64,000 nt of DNA from Mesostigma viride (GCA_009746045.1 RPFO01000156.1:2716452-2780451); one strand, 5' to 3'; shown: positions 1 through 10,893, numbered from the stretch's first letter. Program-made: numbers and translations. The notes: generated from the sequence alone by a model not told the origin.

Positions 1-1
1 G

Positions 2-607
2 GAGAACGATGACTGGAAGGAGTGGAAGACCGAACGAGGAATGTCCTTCTTCGTGAACAAGCGAACCGGCCATTCCCAGTGGGGTGATCCCCGCAACATC
101 GTGACACCATCCGGGAACAGCAAGGGCGCTGCCAACAACCGTGACAGCACCGCGGCCGCGCAGCAGAAGGCCGCCCAGGAGAAGGCCTCTCAATCGACTC
201 CAAAGTCGGCACGCAGTGACGCATCCGGGTCGGCGGGCGCAGCCGGTGTACGGCGGGCGACGGGTTGGGAGGACGACGTTTGGCAGGAATGGGTGGACGA
301 GAACGGTCGCCGCTTCTATCAAAACAAGGTCATTGGGTACACCCAGTGGAAGCACCCGTACGACCGCACCGGGATGAAGCTGGCGCTGTCGGTGACCGCG
401 TGCTGTGTGGCGGTGGGCGCCGTGATCGTCTACTTCAACTGGGGCAAGTTTGACAACGAGTACTGGAAGCGGCAGGAGCGGAAAGAGATGCGTAAGCTGA
501 GGCGCAACAACCGCGACAAGCTGCCCGGCGTGGGCAAAATCTCGGGGCAGAAGGTCGGGGGAGTACAGGACGCGGGGCGCAAAGGCAGTGCCTGCGGAGG
601 CAAATGA
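2..607 (+). CDS. Tandem WW-domain protein with C-terminal membrane segment, 5' end outside window
   Basis: The frame is open from base 2, so the gene starts upstream; the ATG at 41 is internal to the first WW domain. Counting from that Met, WW domain 1 spans the region just before it through about residue 17 (second Trp at 14). WW domain 2 is at about 75-107 (Trp76, aromatic RFY at 91-93, second Trp at 103). A hydrophobic segment at 111-132 follows, then a Lys/Arg-rich tail ending at 188. WW domains bind proline-rich peptides, so this may be a membrane-anchored adaptor; that role is inference. The linker (20-70) is Ala/Ser/Gln-rich and probably disordered. No TGTAA 3'-end signal is obvious in the following 600 bases. 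The family is not identified beyond the domains. Confidence 0.75.
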   Translation, partial: ENDDWKEWKTERGMSFFVNKRTGHSQWGDPRNIVTPSGNSKGAANNRDSTAAAQQKAAQEKASQSTPKSARSDASGSAGAAGVRRATGWEDDVWQEWVDENGRRFYQNKVIGYTQWKHPYDRTGMKLALSVTACCVAVGAVIVYFNWGKFDNEYWKRQERKEMRKLRRNNRDKLPGVGKISGQKVGGVQDAGRKGSACGGK

Positions 608-1256
608 GCGCGTCAGGGCAGCGCGTGCTTATCGTGGCCACTTATCATAACAAAAGGAGGCAGCATTGCTGCATGGTTGTCTGTCGTGGGAACATCGGAA
701 TTTGGTTGGCAATGCCGGTGTGGGCGAAGGTGCACCTGTCTGGGCGCAGGTGTCATGTGGGATGTTTTCGTGTTGATCCCAGGTTTAGGGGTTATTCTGC
801 ACAGAGACGTGCACCGCAGCACGATCCAGCTTTGAGGCTGGGATCTTTCCTGTGTGGTAAATGTACTTTTAGCTGCCGGGAGGCCGGTGTACTTTCAAGG
901 CCATCCCGTATGCTTTTGAGGGGGGAGAAGGGGGGGGCATTGACGCGTGGGCAAATGGCAGGAATGAGGTCGCTAATTGCCGCTTAAGATGGGTAAAAGC
1001 ATGGACCTTCTACCCTTTTATACCGTCAAGAGGAATGCATCATTATCGGAGTGCTACTCTTCCTGGACGAATGGCTCCATGGTTTTAACCTGCTGCATGG
1101 CTCATTCTCATTCTGCATGTTTCGATATGCATCATGCACACCATGAGCTACCTCCACAAACCTGTCAGCAATCGATGATAAACCATTTAGGCTTTTTAAA
1201 GGACGTCCATAGTCAATCGATCAGGGGAACTGAACCCCCACTCTGAGCGATGCAGC
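608..1256. other. Intergenic, probable 3' UTR of the WW gene
   Basis: No coding region, known repeat or RNA gene recognised. Short ORFs here have no domain signal. The LINE debris begins after this stretch. Confidence 0.4.
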
Positions 1257-1349
1257 TTGTCCCCATGGGAGGAGCTTTGTGGAAATGCATTGCAGGCTAA
1301 ACCATATCTTGCTATCAATAGACAATGTGGCTGTTTTTTGCCCAGTTTC

Positions 1350-1718
1350 TCCCTGTGGGGGGGGGGGCTTGCCCACAGGGGCTGGGGTGTGGGCCTGGAC
1401 AGTGGTCTGCCACCTCTTCTTGTCCTGCATAGCAGTTCAATCAAGAGAGAGGGAGGAAATGCCGCGGTGTGCAAACAGGGTTGGGACCACTAGGTCGGCC
1501 AGCAACTGATCTGAAGAGTTCATGGCAGATCTACTAGCCCGTCTGGGTTTGTCCTTGGGGCCAGGCCAGGTCAGGATGTGCCGCCCTGACCGGCCAAGCC
1601 GCTGGGGGCCGGCCAGACCGAGCTAGCTAGGGCAGTGCCTACCTGACTGGTTCGAGCAAGATGTCATGCAAATACTATCCTACGCTGCCTAATCTCATCC
1701 GTAATATGTAGGGGGCAT
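1350..1718 (-). mobile_element. LINE RT-element 3'-end fragment (ORF2 C-terminus)
   Basis: Read on the minus strand this matches the last part of the LINE ORF2 at 14.29-14.62 kb, including the region encoding the GRHILTWPGPKD-like stretch and the Pro/Lys-rich end. It is frameshifted and has lost its own stop and tail. It abuts an oppositely oriented fragment at 1,719, so the two were joined by rearrangement. Confidence 0.7.
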
Positions 1719-2005
1719 ACCTAGACTCTCTCTCCCGTCTTTGGACTGTCATGCAGGACAAGACGCGGTGGAAGAAGATTGTCAAGGCGCACACGCCCGA
1801 CCCTGTGGGCAAGCCACCTCCCCCCAAGCGGAGGCGGCGTTTTGATGAGTAGTGTAGTTAGGTTTCTCTAGATAGCTTAGAGTTAGTATAGTTCGATCAC
1901 GCGGCTTCCTCCACCCCATCCATCATGGAATATGTGCTACATGTCCTCCCCACGGCGGCATGTTATAATTTAATTTAATTTAATTTAATTTAATTTTTAA
2001 TTTAA
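1719..2005 (+). mobile_element. LINE RT-element 3' terminus with hairpin and TAATTT tail
   Basis: The start matches the end of LINE ORF2 through its GATGAGTAG stop near 1,851. The 3' UTR follows, with CTCCCCACGG hairpin sequence around 1,945, then a tail of TTTAA/TAATTT repeats (about 1,966-2,005). It is nearly identical to 14,490-14,755, so it is a severely 5'-truncated copy. Confidence 0.75.
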
Positions 2006-2530
2006 TACCTAGACCTTTTCAGTGGTTTCCCATTTGCGGGTATTTCCTCGTAAATGGTGGGAGAGCGATCGCAGCAATGGTGCTTACCCCTAGACACTCC
2101 CGGCCAGTTAGGCTCGAAACACATGCCCTGATCAAGCAAGCTGTTTCCAGCCCCACCGTCTAGGTCATCTAGTCGCTCTACACGTAAGCCAGCCATAATT
2201 TCAATGCACAAGGCTACACATTTCCATCACCATTCATCTTCATCATCCTGAACGACTCGAACACGCGGATAAGATAACGGCAGGCTCGAGCTCTCATGAT
2301 CCGGATTCTCCCGATTTCTGGCCTGAGCTGGTTGTCTCCTTGCATGATAATTTCAATGCACAAGGCTAGCTACACATATCCATCTCCATTCATATTCATC
2401 ATCCTGAACGACTCGAAAACGCGGACAAGACAACGGCAGGCTCGAGCTACTGACCATGGTCCGGATTCTCCCGATTTCTGGCCTGCATGCGCTGGTTGTC
2501 TTCTTGATACCCTTATACAAAGACTCTAAT
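2006..2530 (-). repeat. Dispersed repeat P1, two nested or tandem copies
   Basis: The stretch contains two copies of the P1 arm in inverted form (about 2,297-2,345 and 2,455-2,510; core CCGGATTCTCCCGATTTCTGGCC followed by GGTTGTCTCCTTG). The central part (2,010-2,290) is shared with 10,720-10,890 and 14,750-15,060. No protein is encoded. It looks like a non-autonomous element with palindromic arms. Confidence 0.6.
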
Positions 2531-3522
2531 GACCCATGCTTGGAAAACCCTACATTGATTCAGGACCTGTCTGCATTCGGAGCATCCTGTAAACTGTGCC
2601 ATTCAGCCGGGTGACCAGCTTGTCCGCGAGCGTCCATGCCTCGGCGCCGTATAGGTGAGTACCGTGAGGACCAGGACCTCGAAGAGTACGCGCTTGTGGT
2701 CTAGCTCCCCCAGGTCCTTCGAGTGCCGGAGTATGTGTTGAGCCAACGTCGAGCCTGGCCCAGGCCAGGCCGATGCGCGGCCGGTGCATGTGCGTGGACC
2801 CACATCATCGGCGGTGTCACTGAGGGAGCATGAGCACTCCCCAGCAGTTTGAAGCGATCACGGAACGGGACCTCCATCCCGTCCAGCAGCCGCGGCTTCG
2901 GCGGGCGACTGACCAGTAGCCCCAATCACCATCGCCACAGTTTTGACACTAATCTCCAGCCCCACCGCCCGCGCCTCTAAGCCTAGACAGTCCAGCCATG
3001 TCTGAATGTAGCACTTAGGTTTACGTACCCTCCTTCAAGGCGGGGACTTGGTAGTCCGCGGCCGAGGAAGGCGCCGCGGGCCGGGCGGCGGGCGGGGCCG
3101 TCCAGCAACACCAATTAAGGTACGGGCGGCCATCTCGGGGTGAAGCGGCGCGGGGGGGGGCCGGGGGCGCGAGCGGCCTGGCAGTACTGTTACTTAAGGA
3201 AACATTGGTGGCCAACTAGCTGTCACCAAGATTCAATTAAGGCTGACCGGCGCCGCGACATACGTCCCGCCCCCGTGTGCTACACAAGGGTGCGCCGCCG
3301 CCGGCCGCCGAGCCGGCCGGTAATGAGGTGGTACCACATTTCCTCAAGTGCCCTGGTTAACCCATGTTGCGAGCTTGGCAGCAGGCCTTGGCAACCGCGA
3401 TGCACTGGGCTGCCTCGATCTGAGTCCTGAGCACGTGCATGCATAATAGGCCTCCACAAGGGCGGCCTTGAGCACCTACGCCCGTTTTAGCAGCGGGGCC
3501 CGGTTACGCTTGAGGCGGTGCC
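2531..3522 (-). pseudogene. LINE ORF2 remnant, RT core deleted
   Basis: On the minus strand 3,520 to about 3,025 matches the N-terminal half of ORF2 (compare 12,510-12,990). From about 3,005 to 2,540 it jumps to the C-terminal part (FRDRFKLLGS-, VLTVLTY- and GAEAWTL-like pieces). The reverse transcriptase palm with YADD is missing, and many indels break the frame. Confidence 0.65.
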
Positions 3523-3534
3523 GGTCGCTACTTG
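3523..3534. other. Target-site duplication, left copy, of the ORF1-only LINE unit
   Basis: GGTCGCTACTTG here is repeated at 5,547-5,558, directly flanking the ORF1 element between them. It marks a target-primed insertion. Confidence 0.75.
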
Positions 3535-5546
3535 AATTGAATTGAATTGAATTGTAACATAACTCCGTTGGGAGTATATGTAGCACATAGCCCTTGAGAG
3601 GGGGCGTATGGCCTATCATACATCCTAAGCTACTTCCTGCAAGGGTGGGGATGTAAAGGACCCTTGCTCTAGGTGCACCAGGGCACTGGCAGCCCCATGA
3701 TCTTCAAGCTATGCCCAGCGAAGGGGGAGCCTGTCATGGGGGGGAAGATCAGCATAGCTATACAAAGAAGCTAGGGCATGGCGTCTCAGCAGAGAGTTAT
3801 TCCCTGCATAGGCACAACAGAACTAAATAAAGCTAGGCATCATCTGGGGTGTGGCTCATAATAGGCACACATGTACATGATTAAGTAAAGCGCGTGGCTT
3901 AGCTGAGATAGTGCCTCTAGGAGGCGTACATGTACATGGCCACGGTCTATCTATTCTACACTACTACTGCTATATTCCCCTAAGCTGGGGCGTCTGGAGT
4001 CGCTGGGGCCGCGGGGGGGAGGGGGTCGCCTGCCAGGGCTTATGGCCGACGTAGATGGCCGCCCCCTTCCAGTACACCGGCTGTCCCGCCTTGGTCTGCC
4101 GGAGCTGGAGGTAGGTCGGCCATAGCTCCCGTCGCCGTTGTTGCTGCGCCAGGGTCAAGTCGTCATCAAGGGTGAAGAGAGTCTTCTCGAGCCGCTTGCG
4201 GCGTCTGAGAAAAGAAATCTTGTCCGCCGGGGTCTTAAAGGTGAGAAGGAGCGGGGGCGGCCCTGCCTTACCCCGCGCGCGGGGAAGGCGGTGGGCGGCC
4301 AGCTCGATCTCACCGTTAAGGCCCATGCGACCAAGGATTTCTCTCTCAAACGCATGCAAAAGCTTCTCGGAATTCTCACCTTCCTCCATCTTGAAGTTCT
4401 TGACAATGACGTTGAGGCTGCGCTTGGCGAGCTCGGCCTCCTCGCGGAGGTCAAGCGTCTGCTGCATGTTGAAGCTGGGCTGCGACGGCGGAGGTGGTGG
4501 AGGTGGTATGTTGCTTAAGCATGTCCGCCCATGTGGTGATGGGAGGAGCATCGCCGGCCAGGCCAGCCGGGGCTGGCTTGGCGGCAATGTCCTTCACCGC
4601 CTGGGCGGTGAGGCCTGCGGTGTTCTGCAGAACCTCGATAGCGATGGCGTTGTCCTTAAGACGCTGGTCGATGTCACGGAGCTGGGCGGTGATGGCGTCG
4701 GAGGTGGGGGTGGTGGCGGTGGAGGAGGCGAGGAGGCTGGAAGTGGCGGTGGAGATGGTGGGGAGCTCAGCAGCCAGCGTGCCGCCCATTGCCGCCACAT
4801 CTGCGGCTAGGGGCGTCACGTGCTGTGAGATGGTTGCTTGGAGGTGGAAGAGGAAGGTGGATTCGGTCAAGGGGGAGGGGGTCCAGAGGTCCGTGACAGA
4901 GCGGTCAAGGATGGAAAAGAGGGCGCCGATCTGAAGACGGGGGCGAGACCAGCTGGCCAGGTTCTCAGATTGTTGTCGCATTGTGAACCGGCCGTCAGGT
5001 CCATTGCGGAAGCGGTAGCATTGTTGAAGGCGTTGGCACAGGTCGAGAAGGGAGGCGTGTGACCCATAAAACACGAACTCCAGTAGCTTGAGGGGTGGCA
5101 TGTCGAAATAGCTGGGTCTGTGATCGTTGAAGGTTTTGAAGGTGGAAAATATCCCGTCAACGTCAAAATCGCGCTCAGACCAGCTCGGTTCGGCTGGGCG
5201 GCTGCGTTTTGGCTCAGGCGAGGCTGAAGGCGAGGCAGGAAGCCCGGGGGGGTGCTGGACGACCACCAGTGCGCGACTAGTGGCAGCACTGCCTTCCGGC
5301 CCTGATGGCGAAGCTGCAGCCGGAGCTGCAGACGTATTTTCATTGCCGAGCGCAGCCGCCAGGCTGCGTTGCGTCGAGGCGCGTTTATTCGCCATATAGT
5401 GCGTTATAGCTTTGGAAAATTATATCAGCATGTGCGTCTAAGAAAGACGAAGCGATTGTGATATTCACAGCTGAATTCGGGGCTCAAACGTGAAAGTTAT
5501 GAGCTCCGACAGCCATGGCTACCTCGTGGCTCGTAGGCGTTCATCA
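3535..5546 (-). mobile_element. ORF1-only LINE unit (2,012 bp) with 12-bp target-site duplication
   Basis: On the minus strand the unit runs as 5' UTR starting with CGAGCCA heptamers, the ORF1 frame, a roughly 370-nt 3' UTR, a terminal hairpin (ACTCCGTTGGGAGT on the plus strand near 3,565), then an AATTG microsatellite tail at 3,535-3,555. It encodes no endonuclease or reverse transcriptase. Length and layout match the complete unit at 37,168-39,168. The right-hand 12-bp duplication is at 5,547-5,558. Confidence 0.75.
3970..5395 (-). pseudogene. LINE ORF1p-like RNA-binding protein, frameshifted copy
   Basis: Two overlapping frames together cover the ORF1 protein. The first (5,395 down to 4,451) carries an Ala/Ser/Pro-rich N-terminus with KRSRP and a helical middle. 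The second (about 4,480 to 3,970) carries the RRM-like and C-terminal region: NVIVKNF strand, HRLPRARGK, PLLLTFKTPADK, then QQRRRELWPTYLQLR. Compared with the 37.6-39.0 kb copy, 4 extra bases (ATGT on the plus strand near 4,458) cause the shift. This domain order resembles L1 ORF1p (coiled coil, RRM, C-terminal domain), which binds element RNA. Assignment rests on fold-like motifs, not a search. Confidence 0.7.
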
Positions 5547-5558
5547 GGTCGCTACTTG

Positions 5559-6059
5559 GTATCCATTTATCTAATTAATTAATATCTAATGATCTCCTCA
5601 CTGGTTAATAAAAATACCCATTTACCCGGAATTAAAAAACGACAACCATATCATATATGCGCTGGTTGTCTCCTTGATATCATATGCCGGCGCTGCATGG
5701 TTGTCTCCTTGATATTGATTATACCAAGTGAGACAACTATGCCTGGACGCATGGCGATCCAACGCCGTGGAAGGACTAGGGTAGTTGTCGGAGACCATAT
5801 CATATACGTCCACTTTGTCTCAAGACTATCAAGGTTCCTTGATAGGACTTCCGGCCACTCATTTTCATCATCGGCCGAACGGTTCAACGTACATTCGCGG
5901 ATAAGAAAACAGCAGGCGAGCTACCCTCAAGGAGACAACCAGCACTGAGTGCGCAGGCCAGAAATGGGGAGAATCCGGACCATGGTATCTTGAACCCATG
6001 ATCGCCAAGCGCCTCACCAGAGCCCACGAAACCCAGCCACGAAAACAAATGGCGCCACT
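5559..6059. repeat. Gene-free stretch with scattered P1-repeat pieces
   Basis: It contains several GGTTGTCTCCTTGATAT and AAGGAGACAACCAGC fragments (about 5,665, 5,700, 5,930) and a P1 arm at 5,950-5,985. No gene is recognised. Confidence 0.5.
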
Positions 6060-6926
6060 TCCTCCCAATTAAGCCACGACTTGTTTTCTTTCAGCGCCTG
6101 GCTGGCCCTGACGAGGGAAGAATGCAACGACATAGTCAAGTTCTTAGCAACGGAAGGCAAGCTCATGGGGCACGGCGGGCCCATCCACTGGTCACGACGT
6201 GCACACCCTGCGCGCCTCGCCATCGTGTGCAGCCACTGAATTCCAGCTCACTGAAGTCGCCATCATCGCTCAGCTCCGCACCCCAGCCCAGCCTGCGCGG
6301 CCGACAGCCACATCGGCTTCCTCCCTCTGCAAGGATCGATGACATCCGAGCAGTGCTGGAGGAGCACGTGACCTGGCCGCCGTTGGCCGAGAAGCTGACC
6401 TCGCTACACACGACGCTCAACACGGTGGAGGCCCGGGTCTCCTATGTGGAAACCAAGGTCGTCCACAACAAGCTCCAACCACAGTTCACGGCGCTGCACA
6501 TGCACCGCGGCGCAGGCATCTGACTGAGACGCACGCTGCACTTGTCTCTCGCCTAAACCAGGTGGAGGGCAAGTGCGGCCCGACGTGCTCTTGAAGAAGC
6601 TTGAAGTCATCACCGCCCACACGGATCTAGGTCCTGGCCTCACAGGTCGACCAAAGATTGCGGAGCAGACGGCCACCATCGCATCCCAGCCACCCCGGCT
6701 GGATGCTGGTGACCTCCCACCCCTCTCCTATGCGGACCTGCTGCGGACAGCGACCGCTTCCACCACCGACGCCATCGCTACGAAACTCCAGGAGCTTGAA
6801 GACCTTCGCCAGGCACAACAACGGGAGGCCATCGACCGCGCCCGCCGCGACTGCCGGGTGGCCGGTGCTGCGTCGTTTCCCCCAGAAGCCAGGTGAGACG
6901 TCAACCTCCCTTGCCGATGAGCTTAA
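6060..6926 (+). pseudogene. Second-type LINE ORF1 (ORF1-B), N-terminal half, interrupted by a TTAA transposon
   Basis: Coding-like blocks in shifting frames: LTREECNDIVKFLATEGKL near 6,100; a helical block with KLTSLHTTLNTVEARVSYVE near 6,390; SYADLLRTATASTTDAIATK near 6,730; and TSTSLADELK at about 6,900-6,926. The last two match the minus-strand ORF1-B copy at 31.4-31.78 kb. The frame stops at TTAA (6,923-6,926) and resumes at 9,628 after a 2.7-kb insertion. Confidence 0.65.
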
Positions 6927-9623
6927 GGGGAGGTGGCACCCCAAAAACCTTAAAATTTGACATATCAAAGAGACAACCAGCGCAGGCCAGAAATCGGGAG
7001 AATCCGGACCATGGTAGCTCGAGTATGCTAATATCACTTGAAATTCATTTGCACAATGCTGAATTATTATTGGGGGCACTAAATAACATCTCTAGTGAGT
7101 TGGGGATGCACTTGTTGGGGGTACTACCCCCATATATACGCCAATAATGCGCTATAAATAGCAAAAGACGCTAATTAGGGCTGGGTATGCCCCAGCCAAT
7201 TCACTTATTTGCTGGCTACCAAAAATCAAGGTCATATAGTTCCCTGAGTTTGTAGCTTGCTGAGCTATTTACATCATGGAAATGGCAAAACCTTGAACAG
7301 TTATTAATTTTCCCGCAAAACAGGTCATTTTTCACCGGACATTGGGAATAAACATATCATAAACACTTCCGATAAGGCCACAAAATCAACAAAAATTCCG
7401 GCTAACAGGGGGACAGCAGTGTTCCAAGTCCCAGGTCATTCCGACAAGTCTAGCTCAAGTTATTGCGTCAGACGTGTTTTCAGAAAAATGCCCGCTAAAA
7501 CAGAAAATGTCACTATATCAGCCCTTGTAAGCATCCTGCACAAGGCAGGCAGGGCAAAACCAATCCCCCTTGGGCTCCTTAGTCAACGGGGGGTCAGCGC
7601 AGCACCCATGCAGTCCTCCCTTGCACCCGAATGTGCTGCACAGCAGGAAAGGGACACCGTCAATTTCATCCGGGGACGCACATGCAAGGCAAGGAATATC
7701 ATCAACATCATTCTCATCATCACTACTACCTTCCCCATCGTCCCCCTGCCCCTCCCTTTGCATCACGTCGTGGCAGCCACCCTTAAAACAGGTCATTCCG
7801 ACAAGTCTAGCTCAAGTAATAAGGTTATGCGTGCTAAAACCTGAACATAAGCTTAAGGGGGTTTTTCTTTGTATATGGCCACTTAGGCATGCTGTTTTCC
7901 ATCCAAAAAGCCAGAAAGCATGCCCCACTCGATCACAAAACATAAGCAAACGGCTAGGCACCACATCTGCCCTCACCTGCCCTCGGCATGGCCAACCTTG
8001 CCAGCGCAAGCATAGCAACACGATCGCTAGGCATACATGCCAAGAGAGCATACACTATACTCTACCCAAGGTTACCTTGTAAACTTCATGCCAAGAACTC
8101 AGCAAATCTATGATCAAAAGCACATATAATTAACTCTAGCACACTGATGACGACACATGCTCAAGGTTGGGGGTCACTGTGGCACGCACTGATGGGTTTC
8201 CTAGAGACGACCACTCACCACCTGACAAGGCGCTAAGGACCACTCAGAAAGCAAGTAAAACAATCACACTTTACATGCCATCAACATGGATCAAATCCAT
8301 GCTGAATATGTATGAAGTACAAAGGGGTGGCCACGCACCTCATACTCCTTCACCGTCCCTCGAGCATGGCCAGACTTATAAGTACGTGAATAGCAATAAT
8401 GATGATGGCACTAACATGCATTACCAGCATTTTCTATGTTTCTCCCAGGTTAGAGTGTAAGGGTTATGCCAACCAAGCTTACCAACACAGCAACAACTCC
8501 TTAACTGCCCTACCCGACATGGGCAACAAACTGGAACTATGGAGGGCAAGGAACCAAGGAGATCATGGCATACAAAGCTTGCATGCAGTCAACCATGTCA
8601 ACCATGGTTGGCTCAGCACATTGCTGTCTTGTCACATCATCATAACAAGGAAAGCTCAAATAAACCAATGATGGCAGCTATCTACATGCAGTCACACAAA
8701 TGCAATATCTCCAACATGATCGTCGATAAAAAACTTCCTTCCCTGCACGATAAAATGCAAAGAAACCAGTGGCGGCCGTTCAGCTTCTGACCGCTGTGAT
8801 GCCGCTGCGAGGAAAGGGTGCGTCACTATCACACAACAAGAAGCGTCCATACGCACAACATCCTTGCCAGAACACGTGCTATGAAATCCCTTACGCCTTC
8901 CCTAGGATCTATCGGCTGAGACTGAAGCGGATTTGATCAAGACATCAACGAAAACAAGCTAAAGCTGCCAGGTATTCGTCAACACGACGGCAAGCAACGG
9001 AGAGTTAACTGGCGGAAACTGACCAAAACGAACGCAAAAAACTTCGAACGATGAGCTCTTCGAAGAAAGAACTGATAGTAGATAACAGTCGCCACAAATC
9101 TATACCTTGCCCTCGTAGATCCCTCGCCCAGGCGCGCAACAACGGCCGTTCTTCCATGGAAGGTTCCGACATGCACTGCGCAGGCCTGAAGAAATACTTA
9201 CCGAGAATGGCCGAAAATGTAGCAAAAAGCACCCGTTCGGTTTAGAATTCGATGCTACCGATAAATGCATCCTTCACGGTCAAAAAGACCCCCAAAACTG
9301 AAAATTTACTGCCGCAATCACGAATTCTATTTTATTCCGCGCGACCAAAAAATGCAGATTACCCCCCATGCCGATGGCAGTAAAAGAAAGCAGCGATATT
9401 GTAAACCAGCCACTTGCCGCCGCAACCCAACATTATTAAATCATCGTCTTCAACATCCAAGCATTTTTTTTGCATTTCTCTAGCCCTACATTGCTAGTTT
9501 CGCCTAAACGCAGTCGCCATGGCCACTTTCGCAAGTGGTGCGCGCACGGAGCACCCACTTTTCACGGTACGGCCGGTGCCGCGAATTTTTTCGCGCGGAA
9601 AATATTCGGCGCGCCACGTCCCC
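6927..9623 (-). mobile_element. TTAA-inserted DNA transposon A (2,697 bp), piggyBac-type target
   Basis: It is flanked by TTAA on both sides (6,923-6,926 and 9,624-9,627). Ends are inverted repeats: GGGGAGGTGGC at the left and GGGGACGTGGC (reverse complement) at the right. Removing it and one TTAA rejoins the ORF1-B frame as ADELKDQL, which matches the uninterrupted copy near 31.63 kb. Internal DNA is homologous, in the opposite direction, to element B at 34,289-36,570. No transposase is seen, so it is probably non-autonomous. TTAA duplication is the hallmark of the piggyBac superfamily; that family label is inference. Confidence 0.8.
7518..7796 (-). CDS. PHD-finger ORF inside transposon A
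   Basis: A 92-aa frame with an acidic stretch (DDGEGSSDDENDVDD) followed by a well-formed C4HC3 zinc finger: C-x2-C-x13-C-x4-C-x4-H-x2-C-x14-C-x2-C, with the usual Trp-Phe before the last Cys pair (DWFCPAC). PHD fingers typically read histone H3 tails. It may be one exon of a longer gene. Its segment (7,466-7,790) is bounded by a direct repeat (about 7,433-7,465 and 7,791-7,823) and is absent from element B, so it looks acquired. An alternative is the cysteine-rich tail of a degraded transposase. Confidence 0.5.
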   Translation of the reverse strand: MTCFKGGCHDVMQREGQGDDGEGSSDDENDVDDIPCLACASPDEIDGVPFLLCSTFGCKGGLHGCCADPPLTKEPKGDWFCPACLVQDAYKG

Positions 9624-9627
9624 TTAA

Positions 9628-9990
9628 GGACCAGCTCCTTACCCTCATGGGCCTGGTAGGTGAGGTAGAACTGCGTGGGTGCCACCGCCTTCCCCACTCA
9701 CGGGACAAGGCGGCTCCCCCACCAGTCCTGCTCACCTTCCCCTCCATTGAGGACAAGCAGCGGTTCCTCTCTCGTCGCAAGCGGTTGCACGACCTCACCT
9801 GGACGCTAGCTGGACGATCGCGACCTGACCCCCGCCCAGCAGTGAGCAGCAGCAGCGACGCGACCTGTGGCCGGAATACCTCCGCCACAAGCAGGACCCC
9901 GGCCCTGAAGCCCAAGGTGTACTTGAGGGGCAGGGACCTGATGATCAACCACGTCAAGATGTGCGGACGCCCCCAGCGGGCTAGAATAGC
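9628..9990 (+). pseudogene. Second-type LINE ORF1 (ORF1-B), C-terminal half
   Basis: It continues the frame cut at 6,926: LLTLMGLVGEVELRGCHRLP, PPPVLLTFPSIEDKQRFLSR, KVYLRGRDLMINH. The RRM-like and C-terminal pattern parallels ORF1-A but the sequence is clearly divergent. It carries frame damage after the HDLTWTL region relative to 31.3-31.68 kb. A 3' UTR follows. Confidence 0.65.
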
Positions 9991-10227
9991 TTGCATAATA
10001 GCCAGTAGCTAGCTTGTATCCATTGGTAGTCACTGCCGCTATGGCAGCCATGCTTAGCATCGATCAAGGAGACAACCAGCCATGTTTGCCTAGCTGTGCC
10101 ACCATACCTAGTCACGTGCCCCGCTAACGCACTGTACACAACCAGCCATAGCCTTAGCTTAGTTCTTGTACAGCCACGCTGCGTCCTGGCTATGATCGAT
10201 CAGATTACTTGCCCACGCCGGCCTTGT
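9991..10227 (+). mobile_element. ORF1-B 3' UTR, first part
   Basis: Matches the reverse complement of about 31,080-31,300. It contains a solo ATCAAGGAGACAACCAGC remnant near 10,063. It is interrupted at 10,228 by a P1 repeat and resumes at about 10,894. Confidence 0.6.
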
Positions 10228-10893
10228 TATGCATGCTATCAAGGAGACAACCAGCGCAGGCCAGAAATCGGGAGAATCCGGACCATGGTAGCTCGAGCCT
10301 GCCGTTATCTTGTCCGCTTACGTGTTCGAGTCGTTCAGGATGATGAAGATAAATGGTGATCAATGGAAATGTGCATGTATCCTTGTGCATATATTCGAGC
10401 TACCATGGTCCGGATTCTCCCGATTTCTGGCCTGCGCTGACCAGTTGTCTCTTTGATATTCTGATCAGACACTCCGCAAAGGTGAAAACCTTTGCGTTCA
10501 GTGCCAGGCCGCGGAAAACGCGGAAAACGCGATCTGCAAATGAATCCGACCGGAATCGAACTGGGGACCTCTCGCACCAATTTTGCTGACTATAGGACGG
10601 ACGTCTCCGGTTACCATGGCATCGCCAACTTACACCTACAGTCATCCGCAAAAGTTCTCCTGTCCGGGGAGTGATGCAAGCCTTTCGGATTTGGTACTAG
10701 ATAAATCACTTTGATATATTGAAATTATGGCTGGCTTACGTGTAGAGCGACTAGATGACCTAGACGGTGGGGCCGGATCGAAACAGCGTGCTTGATCAGG
10801 GCGTGCATGTGTTTCGAGCCTTAAACTGGCCGGGAGTGTCTAGGGGTGAGCACCATTGCTGCGATCGCTCTCCCACCTATCAAGGAGACAACC
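10228..10893. repeat. P1 palindromic repeat inserted in the ORF1-B 3' UTR
   Basis: It starts TATCAAGGAGACAACCAGCG and ends with the same motif (about 10,878-10,893). An inner inverted repeat of about 60 bp pairs 10,228-10,291 with 10,393-10,459 (CAGGCCAGAAATCGGGAGAA arm and its complement). The second half (10,718-10,880) is shared with 2.0-2.3 kb and 14.85-15.0 kb. No ORF. It carries a nested SINE-like element at 10,460-10,708. Confidence 0.65.
10460..10708 (-). mobile_element. SINE-like element (249 bp) with tRNA-type B box and 3' hairpin
   Basis: It is flanked by a 9-bp direct repeat CTTTGATAT (10,451-10,459 and 10,709-10,717). On the minus strand it holds GGTGCGAGAGGTCCCCAGTT followed by CGATTCC. 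This resembles the 3' half of a tRNA-Pro with a pol III B box, and it is degenerate (T-stem imperfect). Near its 3' end is a perfect 9-bp hairpin, CGCAAAGGT/ACCTTTGCG. A shorter copy lies at 33,792-33,898. The pol III origin is inference. Confidence 0.6.

Noticed and set aside
10460-10708. Functional tRNA-Pro gene on the minus strand
   Set aside because: Only the 3' half resembles tRNA-Pro; the T-stem has mismatches and no matching acceptor or D-arm was found.
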